The notes under the pieces: model-generated
What the model was told of the DNA's origin: nothing
Database searches by the model: none
Seen by the model: the letters and a program-made list of their open reading frames with translations, nothing else
Position numbers and translations under genes: made by a program
Shown here: positions 36,533 to 48,400 of the stretch, one piece after another
Numbering within the stretch: the first letter of the stretch is position 1
Layout: each line of letters opens with the position of its first letter
NCBI GenBank assembly: GCA_964057225.1
Contig: OZ059894.1
Location: 15,096,476-15,160,475, forward strand
DNA length: 64,000 nucleotides
DNA from: Auanema rhodensis
Lineage: Eukaryota > Nematoda > Chromadorea > Rhabditida > Rhabditidae
Direction of reading: 5' to 3'

Positions 36533-37354
36533 ATATCTCTACAAAATAATTCTTTTTTATAAAGAATAAAACAAGTGGCAAAACATGAAATTGCGCAGAA
36601 AAAAATTCATAAAAAATATTACTAATATACAAATATTATTTAAATTCCAAAATTATTAATAATATCTAAATTAATTATATAACAGCATGAAGCTCGTAAA
36701 CACAAAAAAATCTTGAATGAAATGAAATTTATGAAAAAAGAAACATGTTGGAATACCCAGATTTCTAATCAAAATGAATATCAATAAACGAAGAATAAAA
36801 TTATTACGTATATTGCGTAATTAACCATACAGTATATTTCACCAGGTGTCATTTCTTATATGATATAAGTTTTGAAACTTCAAACTCTCCCCTTTGAAAA
36901 CTAGAAATGTGGGTTAGCAATAAACCAGTACGATAGAAAGGACATTCAGAAACATTACATTTCATTTTGATTTCAGCGACAACAAGCAACAATATCACAG
37001 TTGATAAATTTCGGAAGTGTATCTACTAGTGATTGATGGTTATGAAATTGGGGGAATCCATTTATTTTTACAAACGATAAAAAGCATCTCCGAAAGCGAG
37101 AGTACCCTATTGATTTCGATGATTCAAATCTGTTCCAAAAAGAACGATTCCGTTTTTGAATCATGTCATTTCATTTCTGATCGGTTCTGTTCAGACCTTG
37201 TACACAATTTTTGATATTTTCAATATAACCAACATGTTACACATTTATCCTGAATGAAAACTATATTAAACCTCTAAAACTTTATTTATATAAATAAAAG
37301 CCAGCCGGAATAAATAGAAGTAGAAGTGATATTGACATCTGTACAAAAGTGAAG
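36533..37354. other. Intergenic stretch
   Basis: AT-rich, with plus and minus open frames of about 60 codons near 37000 that overlap one another on opposite strands; nothing supportable. Confidence 0.5.
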
Positions 37355-39193
37355 TTACTTCAAGTCATCATCGTCGTCCTTATTAATGGCCTTCTTGACT
37401 TTAACAAGAAGTGAAGTATGCCATGAGTCAAGACGGCTAATCTTATCATAATTCTTTACAGCTTCGGTGAACTTCTCTTCATCTTCTTCACCGAGTGCAC
37501 TAATGAGTTCCTGAAGAAAACCATAATATATATCATATTAGTTATTTCATTTACCGCTATGAATTTTGATTCACGTGATTGTGCGAAAGAAGGGGCAGCG
37601 TCTTCATAACGTTTTAAGGCATTTTGAGTATCCAGCTATAAAGAGAAAACTATTACACTTAACTTGGGCAAAAAAATCTTACGGTATCAAGGCACAGGTA
37701 GCAAATAAGAGCTTGGAAGAAATGATTTTTAGCAGCGTACTTCAACGTTGGATGATCGGCTTCCCAGAAAGCAATTTCTTCAAATACAGTGATAGCTTTT
37801 TGGTACTGTTCCAATTGGGCATGATACTAAAGCAAGAAAAAATATTGTTTTCCAATAAAACTGCAATGTTTACCTGAGCAACCTTGATCAAACATTTAGT
37901 TGCGCTACTCTTCGATTCTTCTCCCTTATAGTAGTCGGCTGCTTTTTGGTAATGGAAAATAGATTGTTCGGTATCTGGGCATTCAGTTTCAAAACTGCAA
38001 CATAATATTAAATTTTGGTTAAAAGAAATGAAACATACAGCTCAGCAATCGTCACATGGATTTTGGCAGCCATGGTGAAACGGCCCATATCAGTATAAAT
38101 CTCTGCGGTCTTTAGCAAGCAATCAACAGCTAACTAAAACTTATAAATGATTTTCGATAATTAAATATTCGGCAACTACCTGAGGATTGACTTTTCTGTG
38201 ACAGTTAGCGGCTTCTGCGTACTGGCTAGCACAATCATGCTTGGAATCACCCTAACGGAAAAATTATATAAAACTTGTTTTTCAAGCTTTTCAAAATCTT
38301 ACCTGAGGTCCATGAATCTCAGCTGCACGAACAAAAGCATCTCCAGCTTCCTTCCATAGCTTAGACATTTTAAACAAGTTTCCAGCCTGAATATAAAGTA
38401 CTTAACGGATAACACCTTTGATATCTAAACACCACTACAAAATATTTTATTGCATTCACGTTAGGCATGTTATTGGGGTTTTCGTTTATTCCAAGGCCTA
38501 GCATATGCACGCACTCCTTCAAAAGTTTGCTCTTGTTCGTTTCCAAAACGAATTTTCCTAGGAGCTTTGGACTTTGACGAGCTGACCGATACTGTGGTTA
38601 AATCCTTTTCTATTTTTTCTAGTCTTCGATTCATTTTTCTTTTTTCTAATTCAACTTCCATATGTTTAATTTTATGTACAGATGATGAATGTGCATCTCT
38701 TTCTGAAGAAGTGAGAAATTTTAAACCACATTCTTGTTCAAGACATCGATATTGGGGATCAGCTGAGTCACGAGTTAAGCGAACATTGAAAAAAGGGCAA
38801 TGGGTTTCATCGGAATGTAACTCCAAAACGAAGTTCGAAGGAAATGTTTTAGAGCACACAATACATTGATGAGAATGCACAAGCTGATAATGTTCTTCGA
38901 AGGATAAGTGATCTTCAAAGGCTTTGCCGCATCCCATTTCCATACAGGTCATGAAATCAATATCTTCATCTTGGGACTCAACAAGAGAAGAGGACGTGGG
39001 TGCTTCCTGGGGAAGGTTAAGGGTGAAAAAGCCCAAAAAATAAGTATGAAATTTTAATTACTTGAATGAAAAGATCAGCTGCTTCATCAGAACCACCGCC
39101 GCCGAAAAATTTACCAAGGAAGCCTCCACCACCTTTCATTTTTTTCTCAGCCTCTTCGAGCTTCTTTCTAGCTTTAACTTCGCTATCTGCCAT
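37355..39193 (-). CDS. snap-1: Alpha-SNAP (soluble NSF attachment protein)
   Basis: Alpha-SNAP links NSF to SNARE complexes for their disassembly after membrane fusion. Exon 1 (39193-39062) encodes [18 protein letters not shown] and the Gly-rich [13 protein letters not shown], then DEAADLFIQ. After an intron of about 675 bases, exon 2 (from 38386) continues [25 protein letters not shown]-like helices follow ([74 protein letters not shown]), ending [18 protein letters not shown] and DDDDLK. The terminal Leu needed for NSF activation lies in the final acidic segment. The first intron contains the ZNF511-like exon on the same strand. Confidence 0.95.
38470..39006 (-). CDS. ZNF511-like C2H2 zinc-finger exon nested in the alpha-SNAP intron
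   Basis: One open exon runs from a CTTCCCCAG acceptor at 39007 to a stop at 38470. It has three C2H2 fingers: [72 protein letters not shown]-terminal KIRFG and [10 protein letters not shown] follow, as in human ZNF511. The N-terminal part of ZNF511 is absent. Exon 1 of alpha-SNAP ends in phase 0 with a donor 55 bases upstream of this acceptor, and this exon is open in that phase, so alternative splicing could fuse MADSEV...DLFIQ to [11 protein letters not shown]. Otherwise it starts at an internal ATG after trans-splicing (38937). A polyadenylation signal (AATAAA) lies 20-30 bases after the stop, inside the intron. Confidence 0.85.
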   Translation of the reverse strand, partial: EAPTSSSLVESQDEDIDFMTCMEMGCGKAFEDHLSFEEHYQLVHSHQCIVCSKTFPSNFVLELHSDETHCPFFNVRLTRDSADPQYRCLEQECGLKFLTSSERDAHSSSVHKIKHMEVELEKRKMNRRLEKIEKDLTTVSVSSSKSKAPRKIRFGNEQEQTFEGVRAYARPWNKRKPQ

Positions 39194-39555
39194 CCTAAAA
39201 CAATAATAATAATAAAAAGAAATTCTTAATAAATAAGAAAAATAAGTAAAGAAAATATAAAAGAATTATGGAGAAGCGCGCTAAAAAAAGACCAATAGCG
39301 AAATCAATAAGTTGCTTGCGCGCTCCAACATCATTGTTGGTTGCTCTAGTATCGATTCCTTCCATGAAAAAGTCTCACCCCAAGAAAATGTTCTTTTTTT
39401 TAATATTAATATTAGTGATATTGAAGTTTATTAAGAATAATGGATGAAATACACAAAGATAATGAGTTGGCTTTATCCAATAAGTAGTTTGGCAATTAAT
39501 AACTGCGTACATTTTTATAGTTGTAAATACAAAGTGTTGAAGAACGAGATCAGTT
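39194..39555. other. Gap between borealin and alpha-SNAP genes
   Basis: 362 bases on the same-strand pair borealin to alpha-SNAP; holds the borealin 3' end and the alpha-SNAP 5' region. Compatible with an operon or with separate promoters. Confidence 0.4.
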
Positions 39556-40506
39556 TTAATGCTCACGCAGGTTTTCCTCTGGGATAATTCCTTTGCGAGC
39601 AAGCAACTCCTTTATATTATTAGTAAGTTGTTGTGATACAGGAGATAACTGATTGACGTCTGTTACCAACATCTAAATTAAGTATATTAATTTTTACAAG
39701 TCTTTAAAAATGCAATTTACTTGATGTAGAGTTGGCGGACCATCCATTGCTGCTGTAACTGGCGATCCATTTATAGAAAATAAGACTTCATCATTTCTTG
39801 ATGGACGATAAGCAGTTGCTCTGAAATTTACATTAACCTCACCATATCATGATAAAACACTTACGGAACATTTTCAATTCCAGACTTTACATGTAAAATA
39901 GCAGGAACGCGAACAGCACGTCCTGCTGGTGTGAATAAATTAAGTTGTCTACCACGTGGTCTGAATAAAATGTTATTAATTAAGGTTATGTTAAATTTGA
40001 TGATTGAAATACTGATACATATAAGCAAATAACATACTGTGCACTAGGTCTTACAACTGTTTCTGGTAATACAACATTGGTCGTATTCTCCTTATTATCT
40101 ATAGTATTTCTTTCTGCTTTGACCTGTTACAACATTATAATAAATGAAATTCATTCGGACCCTTACGTTATTTGTCTTGGTACCACCTAAGATGTTCTCT
40201 TCGAAAAATTGTAGAAAATTCATTTTGCGGCATTCCTTAATTACTATTTTATATTTATCGATATTATTAATACCACCAACCTCTGGAACAAGCGTTACAT
40301 AATATTCATCTATTTGTTCATCGATATATTGAAGATAACGCTCTCTAATCTTGTCAAATCGTTCTTTAGCTTCTTGTTCTTAAAAAATTAAAAATATAAA
40401 TTTGAAAAATATGTACAATACTTTCTCTTTCCGTTTCGGAATGGAACTGTTGTTTCAATTCACTATTTTTAGGTTTGCTTTTTGTTCTAGTGGATCTCTT
40501 CGACAT
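39556..40506 (-). CDS. csc-1: Borealin (chromosomal passenger complex subunit)
   Basis: Borealin joins survivin and INCENP in the chromosomal passenger complex that targets Aurora B to centromeres. From ATG at 40506 a basic start (MSKRSTRTKSKPKNSE) leads to the helical Nbl1/borealin N-terminal domain: KIRERYLQYIDEQIDEYYV then ECRKMNFLQFFEENILGG (compare human KALREMNWLDYFALGG). A basic linker and the C-terminal block follow: GRQLNLFTPAGRAVRVP, YRPSRNDEVLFSINGSPV (human IYNISGNGSPL) and QLSPVSQQLTNNIKELL. About 190-200 residues, shorter than human (280). Divergent from the PGS1 gene. Confidence 0.85.
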
Positions 40507-40807
40507 CAAGCCTGAATAAATTAATATGAATATCACTAAAATTCGATGAACAAGACAAGAGTTTAGAAATAACCATATTATCATTACATAAGGTTTTATT
40601 CAAAATATTAAAAAATTTAAACACAAAAAAGAAAAAAGCAAGTTTTTATATAAAATCTATATATTGAAAATATTTTTGAATTTGGCGCGAACACACTAAG
40701 CGTCCAATTGCGTATAAATCCCTAGTTTCGATCTAAGAAGCTGAATGGCATATTGTAAAGTTGAAGCAGTGTAGTAACGATTTCCTATTCAAATTAACTT
40801 TTGCTCC
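40507..40807. promoter_or_regulatory. Divergent promoter region of borealin and PGS1 genes
   Basis: 301 bases between opposite start codons; AT-rich with no named site. Confidence 0.4.
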
Positions 40808-42578
40808 ATGTCTTCAGTTGAAGACTTATTTAGGAAATTACCGGGAATTCCAATAGACTCAAAAGATGTTCATATAATTCATTCTCCTTCAGACTTCTAT
40901 CAATGCCTTATAGTGAGTTATCTAGTATTGACCTACGTGACCCTCTAAATCTAAGTTCAGGATCATGCTGAGAATGCCAAATCGAGGATAGCCATTAGTA
41001 GTTTATATTTAGGAGACGGGAAACTTGAGAATCAGTTTGTTAGTTTAGTTATATGTGCATTCACTGTATCTAATTATATAGGTAGATGCAATTAAAGAAA
41101 ATTTAAATATAAATTCGAAGTTGAATGTTAAATTTTTGCTCGATTTTCTTCGTGGTACTAGAGGACAACGTGAGGAAAAAAGTAGCACTACTCTTTTAAA
41201 GAAAATAGCAGATAGAGCAGAGGTTTGATATTAGTATGTAGTATAATTTAACATTATAATTTAAAGGTTTTTCTATACCATTCACCTGATTTGAGAGGGT
41301 TTATGAAAAAAGTTTTGCCAGAAAGAACTAATGAAATTATTGGATTACAGCACATGAAACTTTATATTTTTGATGATAATGTGTTAATCAGTGGGTAGGC
41401 TTTATTCTAGTTTGTCTTTGTTCATTTAATATTACAGAGCTAATTTATCTGATTCTTATTTCACAAATCGACAAGATCGTTACATTCTTTTCAAAAACAA
41501 GGAATTGGCAGATTTTTTCTCTCGCATCATTGAGGTTATCAGTAAATTCATATATATATATATACTATAACCAATTCAGGTCGTTGGACAATGCTCTTTC
41601 AAGTTACAAGCTGATGGGGCTGTTGAGCTAAATCCAGAGTGCCATGTTCATCCCTTGACTGGTTTACACTTTTTTATACTTATCATGTTTTTTATTATAT
41701 AGGTTCCTATTCCGAATACACTAAAATGATGAGGGATCGTATCAATGAAGTGGTGAATACTCTTAAAATAGTTCCTTCTGATTCCGATACTGTGATATAT
41801 CCATTAATACAAATGGGACCTTTCGATTTGAATCAAGAATTGGATTTTTTAAAAGAAGTTTTCTCACTTAATGTATATATGATATCAAAGTGACACACAA
41901 TTTAATTTATTAATTTAGTCTGAAGATATTTGTCTAACCATGGCTTCGGGATATTTCAATACTACGATAGAATATGAGGATTTAATTTTTGGGAAAGGAC
42001 TCTATAAAATGAATATTATCACTGCTGCGCCTGAGGTAACATGTTCGGTTTTTTGTGAAACTAATAATACTCTCTATAGGCGAATGGATTTTTTGGAGCA
42101 AATGGGATGTCGAAATACATTCCATCAATGTATTCTTGCATTAGCAAGAATTTTATTGAACAAGCTAAAAATCATACTAGGTGTTGTTTTATTCTATTTT
42201 TGGTTTAAGACATATACGTTCAGGGATATCACACTTTATGAGTATAAGAGAGAAAATTGGACATTTCATGCCAAAGGGTTATGGGTAGAAACTCCTAAAT
42301 TTACGGCTACTATTGTTGGCTCATCAAATTACGGTTATCGTTCGGTCCATAGGGATCTAGAAGCTCAAGTTTTACTAGTCACTTCGAATCAAAGTTTGCG
42401 TTCGAAACTGAGAGAGGCAAGTTTTTATTTAGTATTAATAATATTTTTTTGTTTCTAGGAACATTCACTTATCTCTAATTTCACATCAGTATTGGATGTA
42501 GCTGCTTTAAGAAGAGCAGAACATCATGTTCCTACTATAGTGAAAACTATATCAAAAGTTATTAGAAACTTTTTTTAA
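40808..42578 (+). CDS. pgs-1: CDP-diacylglycerol-glycerol-3-phosphate 3-phosphatidyltransferase (PGS1)
   Basis: Mitochondrial enzyme making phosphatidylglycerol phosphate, the first committed step to cardiolipin. The spliced frame has both phospholipase D-type motifs: HMKLYIFDDNVLISGANLSD, then FHAKGLWVETP with GSSNYGYRSVHRDLEAQ. In the second the fourth residue after the lysine block is not Asp, as in the human enzyme (FHAKGLW). Upstream blocks SLYLGDGKLENQFVDAI, LLDFLRGTRG and SPDLRGFMKKVLPERTNE also match PGS1. ATG at 40808 (MSSVEDLFRKLPGI) has no strong import signal visible. The TMEM186 gene follows 148 bases downstream. Confidence 0.94.
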
Positions 42579-42726
42579 TAATAATTTTAATAGAAAATAG
42601 ATGTTTAGAATAAGAGTTTTAGAATAAGATTTTTTTGTTTTTATTGTTTATTCAATGGCTCACTTCCATCTTCAGTATATGTGTTCTTTTTATACTATTT
42701 CTTATGCACTATTAAATTTAATTTAG

Positions 42727-43884
42727 ATGGCTTTCTTAGCGGCTATGGTCGCTGCTAAGTCCCTTATGGATAAAGCGGCTCGAAATGCTCGACCAGCGCA
42801 GGTGACCTACTATGATTTTAATGTTTATGCTTTTTTTGACTTCAGATTGTAAGAACTTCGGCTAGCGTCACATCGATCCAAAATTTTTGTCAACCACGTA
42901 GAAGAGTATTGAAATCCGGGAAATCACAAAATCCTTTTGCTCGTAATGAGGTAGTTCACAGTTTGCTCAAAGGTTTATACTTATCCACGTATTGGGCAGA
43001 TGATTAAGAGAATGGGAGGTTGTGGTGTTCGCAACTTTTGCACAAAAACTGATGATAATTCAATTCTAGAAGAATTGAAATCCGAAAATTGGTAAATGAC
43101 TTTTCATATTCTGGTATCATGCTAATTTTTTTAAAGGAATGCTGTGTATCGTTATCCTGGCGTTCGATTTGCTGTGATGCTAGCTAGAGCAAAACTAATT
43201 CAAACTGTTGCTAGCGTCTTCTATCTTCCCTATTCCACTTTTCAATATTCGCTAGGAAATGCAGATCCTACTTGGTACTATACAACAGCTGGACTTGCCA
43301 TAGCAGCACCTTTATTTTTAATTTTATTCAGCAGGTTTTTTTATTCTCATATGCCTACGGTATTACATATCTTTAGATATTTAAATCGTCTAGTCGGAGT
43401 TATTTCTATGAATGATAACAATGAGTTTATTCGAATTGGTTATCTTACTTTTTGGGGTTCGAGAAAAAATAAGTAGGTCATTCTAGATTTAGGATCTATT
43501 TAATTTTTTTTAGATATGTTGAGGTGAATGAAGTTTTGCCTTTGTCAGAAGTTTCTAGCAGCAAATCTGATGCTCTTGTTAAATTTACTTGGTATGGAAG
43601 GTAATCCTTTAATTTGTTAACAACCGGTTGCGTCAAAGAAAATAGTAAAATAAAATTCAACCTGCTCATTGTCTCAATGAGCAACGATTGTCTCTCAATT
43701 GTCTAGAGCACTAATTGAGTTCAAAATATTTCAATCTTTAATTATTTATTCATATAATCTGTGTGTTTTCAGTGATAATTACCTGTATCTTCCAATAAAA
43801 CACGCAGAAATAGTTGATGAGGAAAGAGCATATTTATTATTTGGAGATCTATCAATATTTGACTCGAACAAAAAAATGATGTAA
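42727..43884 (+). CDS. TMEM186 (mitochondrial inner membrane, complex I assembly)
   Basis: The ATG at 42727 follows directly on an ATTTAG acceptor. The N-terminus is basic and Ala/Ser-rich, as in an import signal (MAFLAAMVAAKSLMDKAARNAR). Core features: YRYPGVRFAVMLARAKLIQT, a helix FYLPYSTF, a second helix AGLAIAAPLFLILFSRFF, the loop NRLVGVISM and IGYLTFWGSRKNKYVEV. They match the TMEM186 layout (human YRFPGIRFCRAL, SHLTFWGKR). Human TMEM186 acts with ECSIT and TMEM126B in the MCIA complex. Stop at 43882-43884. Second gene of a likely operon with pgs-1. Confidence 0.82.
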
Positions 43885-44231
43885 ATATTAAATTTATATT
43901 TAATAATTTTCCTCGTAGAGGTTTCAGTTTTTAATTAAAATCTTTTTATTCTGTGTATGAAAAATGATCTCACTTTGATAGTTTAAAAATGACTAGTTAT
44001 AAAATTATTTTAAAAATACATTTTCACAACCAATGGAAAGAACAATGGCACCATTAAAAAAAAATTCTATCACCTGTACGAGACAAAATGTGTAGTATAA
44101 TACGAGGGAAATTAAGCTTTCTACATGAAATTATATTTAATTGGTATTTAATACGAAGCTCACATCTACAAACATAATTGTTGATCCCGTTTAGATGTTA
44201 GTTCAGGTTATCATTAGTTTTTCAAAATATA
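43885..44231. other. Convergent intergenic gap
   Basis: 3' regions of TMEM186 and PAQR genes; nothing else seen. Confidence 0.5.
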
Positions 44232-45479
44232 TCAATCGTACTTGAGACTTTTAGCTCTACTCATTAGGTTCTTAAGAACAACAACAATAAAAGTTAAGGA
44301 GAGTAGGAAAACCGCAAGAATAAGCGCGTTAATTGGTTTATAAATTGTTCCATCTTCAGGTGACGAATCTAGATCCGCTGCTTCGCATAAGTTCCAAGCA
44401 ACCATGTTGATACATAAATGGAAAAGCTGAATTTGGAAGTTATACTACTTTTTTTCTAAACATGAGCTACCTGGTGTCCATATCCCAAAATGTCGAATGT
44501 TCCTGGGGCAAATCTTTCTGGGACATGTCCTCCCATGAATACACCACTATATAGAAGCCATAGGAAAGCTTTAGTGTGCAAGCTGAGGCTGCTATCATTA
44601 GCATCAGATGAAGTCTATGAGATTAGACCAATTTTGATTAAAATTGTTTTTCAATATACCCAATAACGATGAATGAGTGGAATGTATAACCATATGGCAA
44701 GAAACAGACATGTCAACATTCTAAGCTCCAACCGGTATGGCCAATGCGGGCGACAAACGAAAAGATAGCATGACGACAAGAACTGAAGCCCTAACACTAC
44801 TAATAGAAGAGAAGGCAGATAAACCTAAAAACAAATTATTCTGTAATTCAATGTCTATATATTTGATTAAAATACAATACGAGCTAATAATTCCATTTCT
44901 TGATTACAGGCAAATCGTTGAAGACCAATTGATACTCCAAACATGGCTATGCCAGCAAAATCAATTAAAAACCAGAAAATATGATCCAAAGGTGATCGTG
45001 AATGCTGAAAAAAGTTGTTATTATCATCATAGTACTGTTTGAAGTTGTTACCAATAGATGAGCGGCTGATGATCCGAGCAAAAGACAGCATATTCCCATA
45101 TACAATACTAACACTGGTATTCTGGGTACATCTGCTCGAAGTTCCGGAATTAAAAACCAAGCAATGAGAACAACTGCCGGTACAAAATGAGTCCAAACAT
45201 TAATCTATAGCATTCTTTACTTTAACAAATATTATGTTTCGCTCCAAATTACGAGAAATAGAAGCTTTGGGAGCTTTGATTCTATTGTGTCAAAGCAAGA
45301 GCTGACAAATATTTTCTCGTTTGATGACAGAAAACAAAACTTACCACTTCATTATGGGAGCAAAATGCTGATTTCAAATAGTAGGAACAGGGTTGGTGAA
45401 GTGGACGATATCCAGACACAATATGATTTCTCTTTAGTAATGGCGGTATTTCTTCTGATGTCAATGTTGTGGTTATCAT
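44232..45479 (-). CDS. PAQR family seven-transmembrane receptor (mPR/progestin-receptor-like)
   Basis: From ATG at 45479 (IPPLLKRNHIVSGYRPLHQP) the frame reaches KSAFCSHNEV|INVWTHF, the PAQR box. Later hallmarks: CCLLLGSSAAHLL (S-x3-H), HSRSPLDHIFWFLIDFAGIAMFG (D in helix 3), and the last motif VPERFAPGTFDILGYGHQLFHLC (H-x3-H). The three His and the Asp are those that bind zinc in adiponectin and progestin receptors. The HxxVIN and HQLFH forms suggest class II (membrane progestin receptor) rather than adiponectin type, so PAQR-3-like is possible. C-terminal tail short (MSRAKSLKYD). Confidence 0.85.
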
Positions 45480-48400
45480 GATAGGTCTGCAAAATAGTAT
45501 GCATTGAAATTTGACGAAAATAATTTTAATCTAAAGAGTTAAAAAGAAAAATAGTATAGAAGATGAAAGTAATATAGAATATTGGTTTCGAGACAAGTTA
45601 AACAAACATTTGGTACCTAGATAAATCATAATTTAGACATATGGTTGCGAGAAAGACAAAGAAAACTGAAAATTTGATCTCAAGTGATAGGTTGAGCTAA
45701 CCCCAAATATCAGAAGTACATCATTCGAGGTCAGTCATACGTCTCAAGATTAGCATATGAAGATAATAAAAAAGTTGTTGCAGTATGTGATTGACTGATA
45801 AATGTGAGAAAAAAATGAGATTAATCTTGAAGCATTGGGTTATTAATAGATATATTAGAAATTAATATTAATATGAAATTAATATATTAATGAAAATTGA
45901 AATTTTAAATTTTAGCGAAAGTTATAGTAGTTTCATTCTTACTATATAACAAATAGTTAATCGGTTGTTCATCATCATTCATAATGGTATATAATAAAAG
46001 AGAAAGCAAATATAAAAAACCAGTACATCTACAACTATATACAACCAAGTATAAACACGAATCCTCTTAATACACTAATTTAAGCCATAACCTGCAATGT
46101 TTTTGATTGTTATTAAGATTCATAAGAGAGACTTTTTTTTCGTAAAGTTTTAACAGCTCTGAAGATGAAAAAAGCTTTTTTAGTCAGTCATCGTCTTCTC
46201 TTCTGTTGGCTCAACGTCTAGTTTGATTTTCGGTGGGCACAGACACTCGTACCCACTCTGCACGAGAGAAAGAGAGATGGGAACAGTAAGAAAGGGATCG
46301 AGAGGTAACGAATGAAATGCAGACAGAATGAAAGGGAGAGAGAGATAGAAGGAGGGAGAGACAGAAGGAGGGAGAGATGATCTCTTATTTACACTTCTAA
46401 TATTGAATTTCCAAATCCGCTTCATAAGCAGGGTCATTCAGATTTCATATCAATTTCTTTTCCCAACATGTTAAGATTATCCGATTTTTAAAGTACATAA
46501 AGTAAAATAATTGAAGACGATGTAGAATTTTTGGAAAACTGTAAAGAGAAAATGTCTCTTGGGCAGACAAAAGTTTGCTTTCTTGGTTTGATGAACGATT
46601 AAAGAAAAACAAGTTCGATTAAGAGACTGAAAGTGTCGTCGTAGTAACCTTAAACCTCAATAGAAAAGAGTCTACCACTTAACTCTAAAAACTTATTGTT
46701 TCTTGACAAAGAAGCATTTATTTGTATAATTTTGATATGTATGTAACATATAAATATAATAAAATCATGATTAGTCGTCGAAACAAAGTATCCAATGCAT
46801 ACATATGTCTGGTAAGTAATACAGTGTAATATATATTATATTACAAAATATTTAAAGTTATTACTCATTGAAGATGCTTGAAAATGACATAAGCTTATTC
46901 AAAGCTCATCAAGCAGATATATCTTTTATCTTTTTTTTGTAGAAATAATGATAATGATAATAATTTATTATTTATATTATTGTAATAATTCATACATATA
47001 TGCTGTTATAGAGATTATTTATAAAATAATTTAAATCGCATATTATAAAATTCAAAATCAAAGTGATTCAAACCTTTATTATAAGTAAATTTTAAATTGA
47101 CAAATCTTTTTTTTTGGAGATTACCTAGTTTAAATAACGATTTGCAAATAGAAATTCAATGGCCTATTTTCATTTAAAATTACTTAAAATATAATAACTT
47201 AAAATACAAATCTATTTAGTGAATTGAATCAAAAAAATAAAATTTTTTAGGCTCCTCTCTCCCCTACAAATAAAAGACAAGTTTATATAAGAGTTATTGT
47301 TATAAACGAAGGTTTAACGCAAAGTTCTATTTGCCAATTCTGTTCTAAACTATTTCTTGAGATTCTAATTAAAACTTCAAAATAATAATATTGAATACAA
47401 TAAAACATTTGGAGATGCAACCACTGTTGTTAACAAAATTATTTAAAATGAAATTCAAAAACATCAAGATACTAGTGTAGATATTTACCATAAATGTTTT
47501 CTTTTCATAAGCTTTATTCTTTAAAAAATAGCAATTAGTGAAAACTGGTAGTCAATGTTAAAGAGGGGTACGTTTGGAAGAAACTCAGATTTGCAGTGGA
47601 CGTCAGAATTGCTTTTTTGGCCATTGAATGCGAAGAACAGCAAATAGCTAAGTGACAAATGGCATACGATTGACTTCATGAAGAGGGACAAGAGTGGGGC
47701 CGAAAAAAAAAAGAAAGTGGATTGATTTTCATTCAGTTATATCGTTGATTCGATTGTAATTGAACTTAAGAATATGAACGTATTTACTTATGTATGTATA
47801 CTACATGTATTACACGTTTTATCTGGAAAGGAAATGAGTAAGCATGTAAAAGGATAAACAGTACATAGTAATGATTATATAGGGAAAGAGGGATAGAGAG
47901 AGAGAAGGAAAATATGAAATATAATAGATCCAAACGGATAAACTAAACATATTGTTCCAAATTACTATCATTGTACGTTTTGAGAGTACTCTAAAGCTAA
48001 TTTGAAAAAAAATCTATTTATACGTTTTTCTTTTATTGTTACGTCACACAATTTAGTTTTAAAGTATGCATAATGTTCAGAAGCTTTTGGGCCTAAGCGA
48101 CAATTTCAAATGTCGTATATCAAAACTTCGTTTAAGATTTGAATAGAAGAAGCAGAGAGCGCTTATGTCAAATCTTTGAATAAGTGAATTGTATAAACGG
48201 AGAGAGGGAGGGAGTTTTAAAACTTAAGTTTTTTTTAAAGTAAACCTTCATAAAACTTGAAAAAAAATTAATTTTTATAAACCAGATGTTTAACTAAATT
48301 ATTAGTTTTGATTAAATAATGATTATACATACAGTTATTGAAATGAAAATAACCAAAAATTTATTATCGAGCTTCTTATTAGTTGGAAAAAACTTGTATT

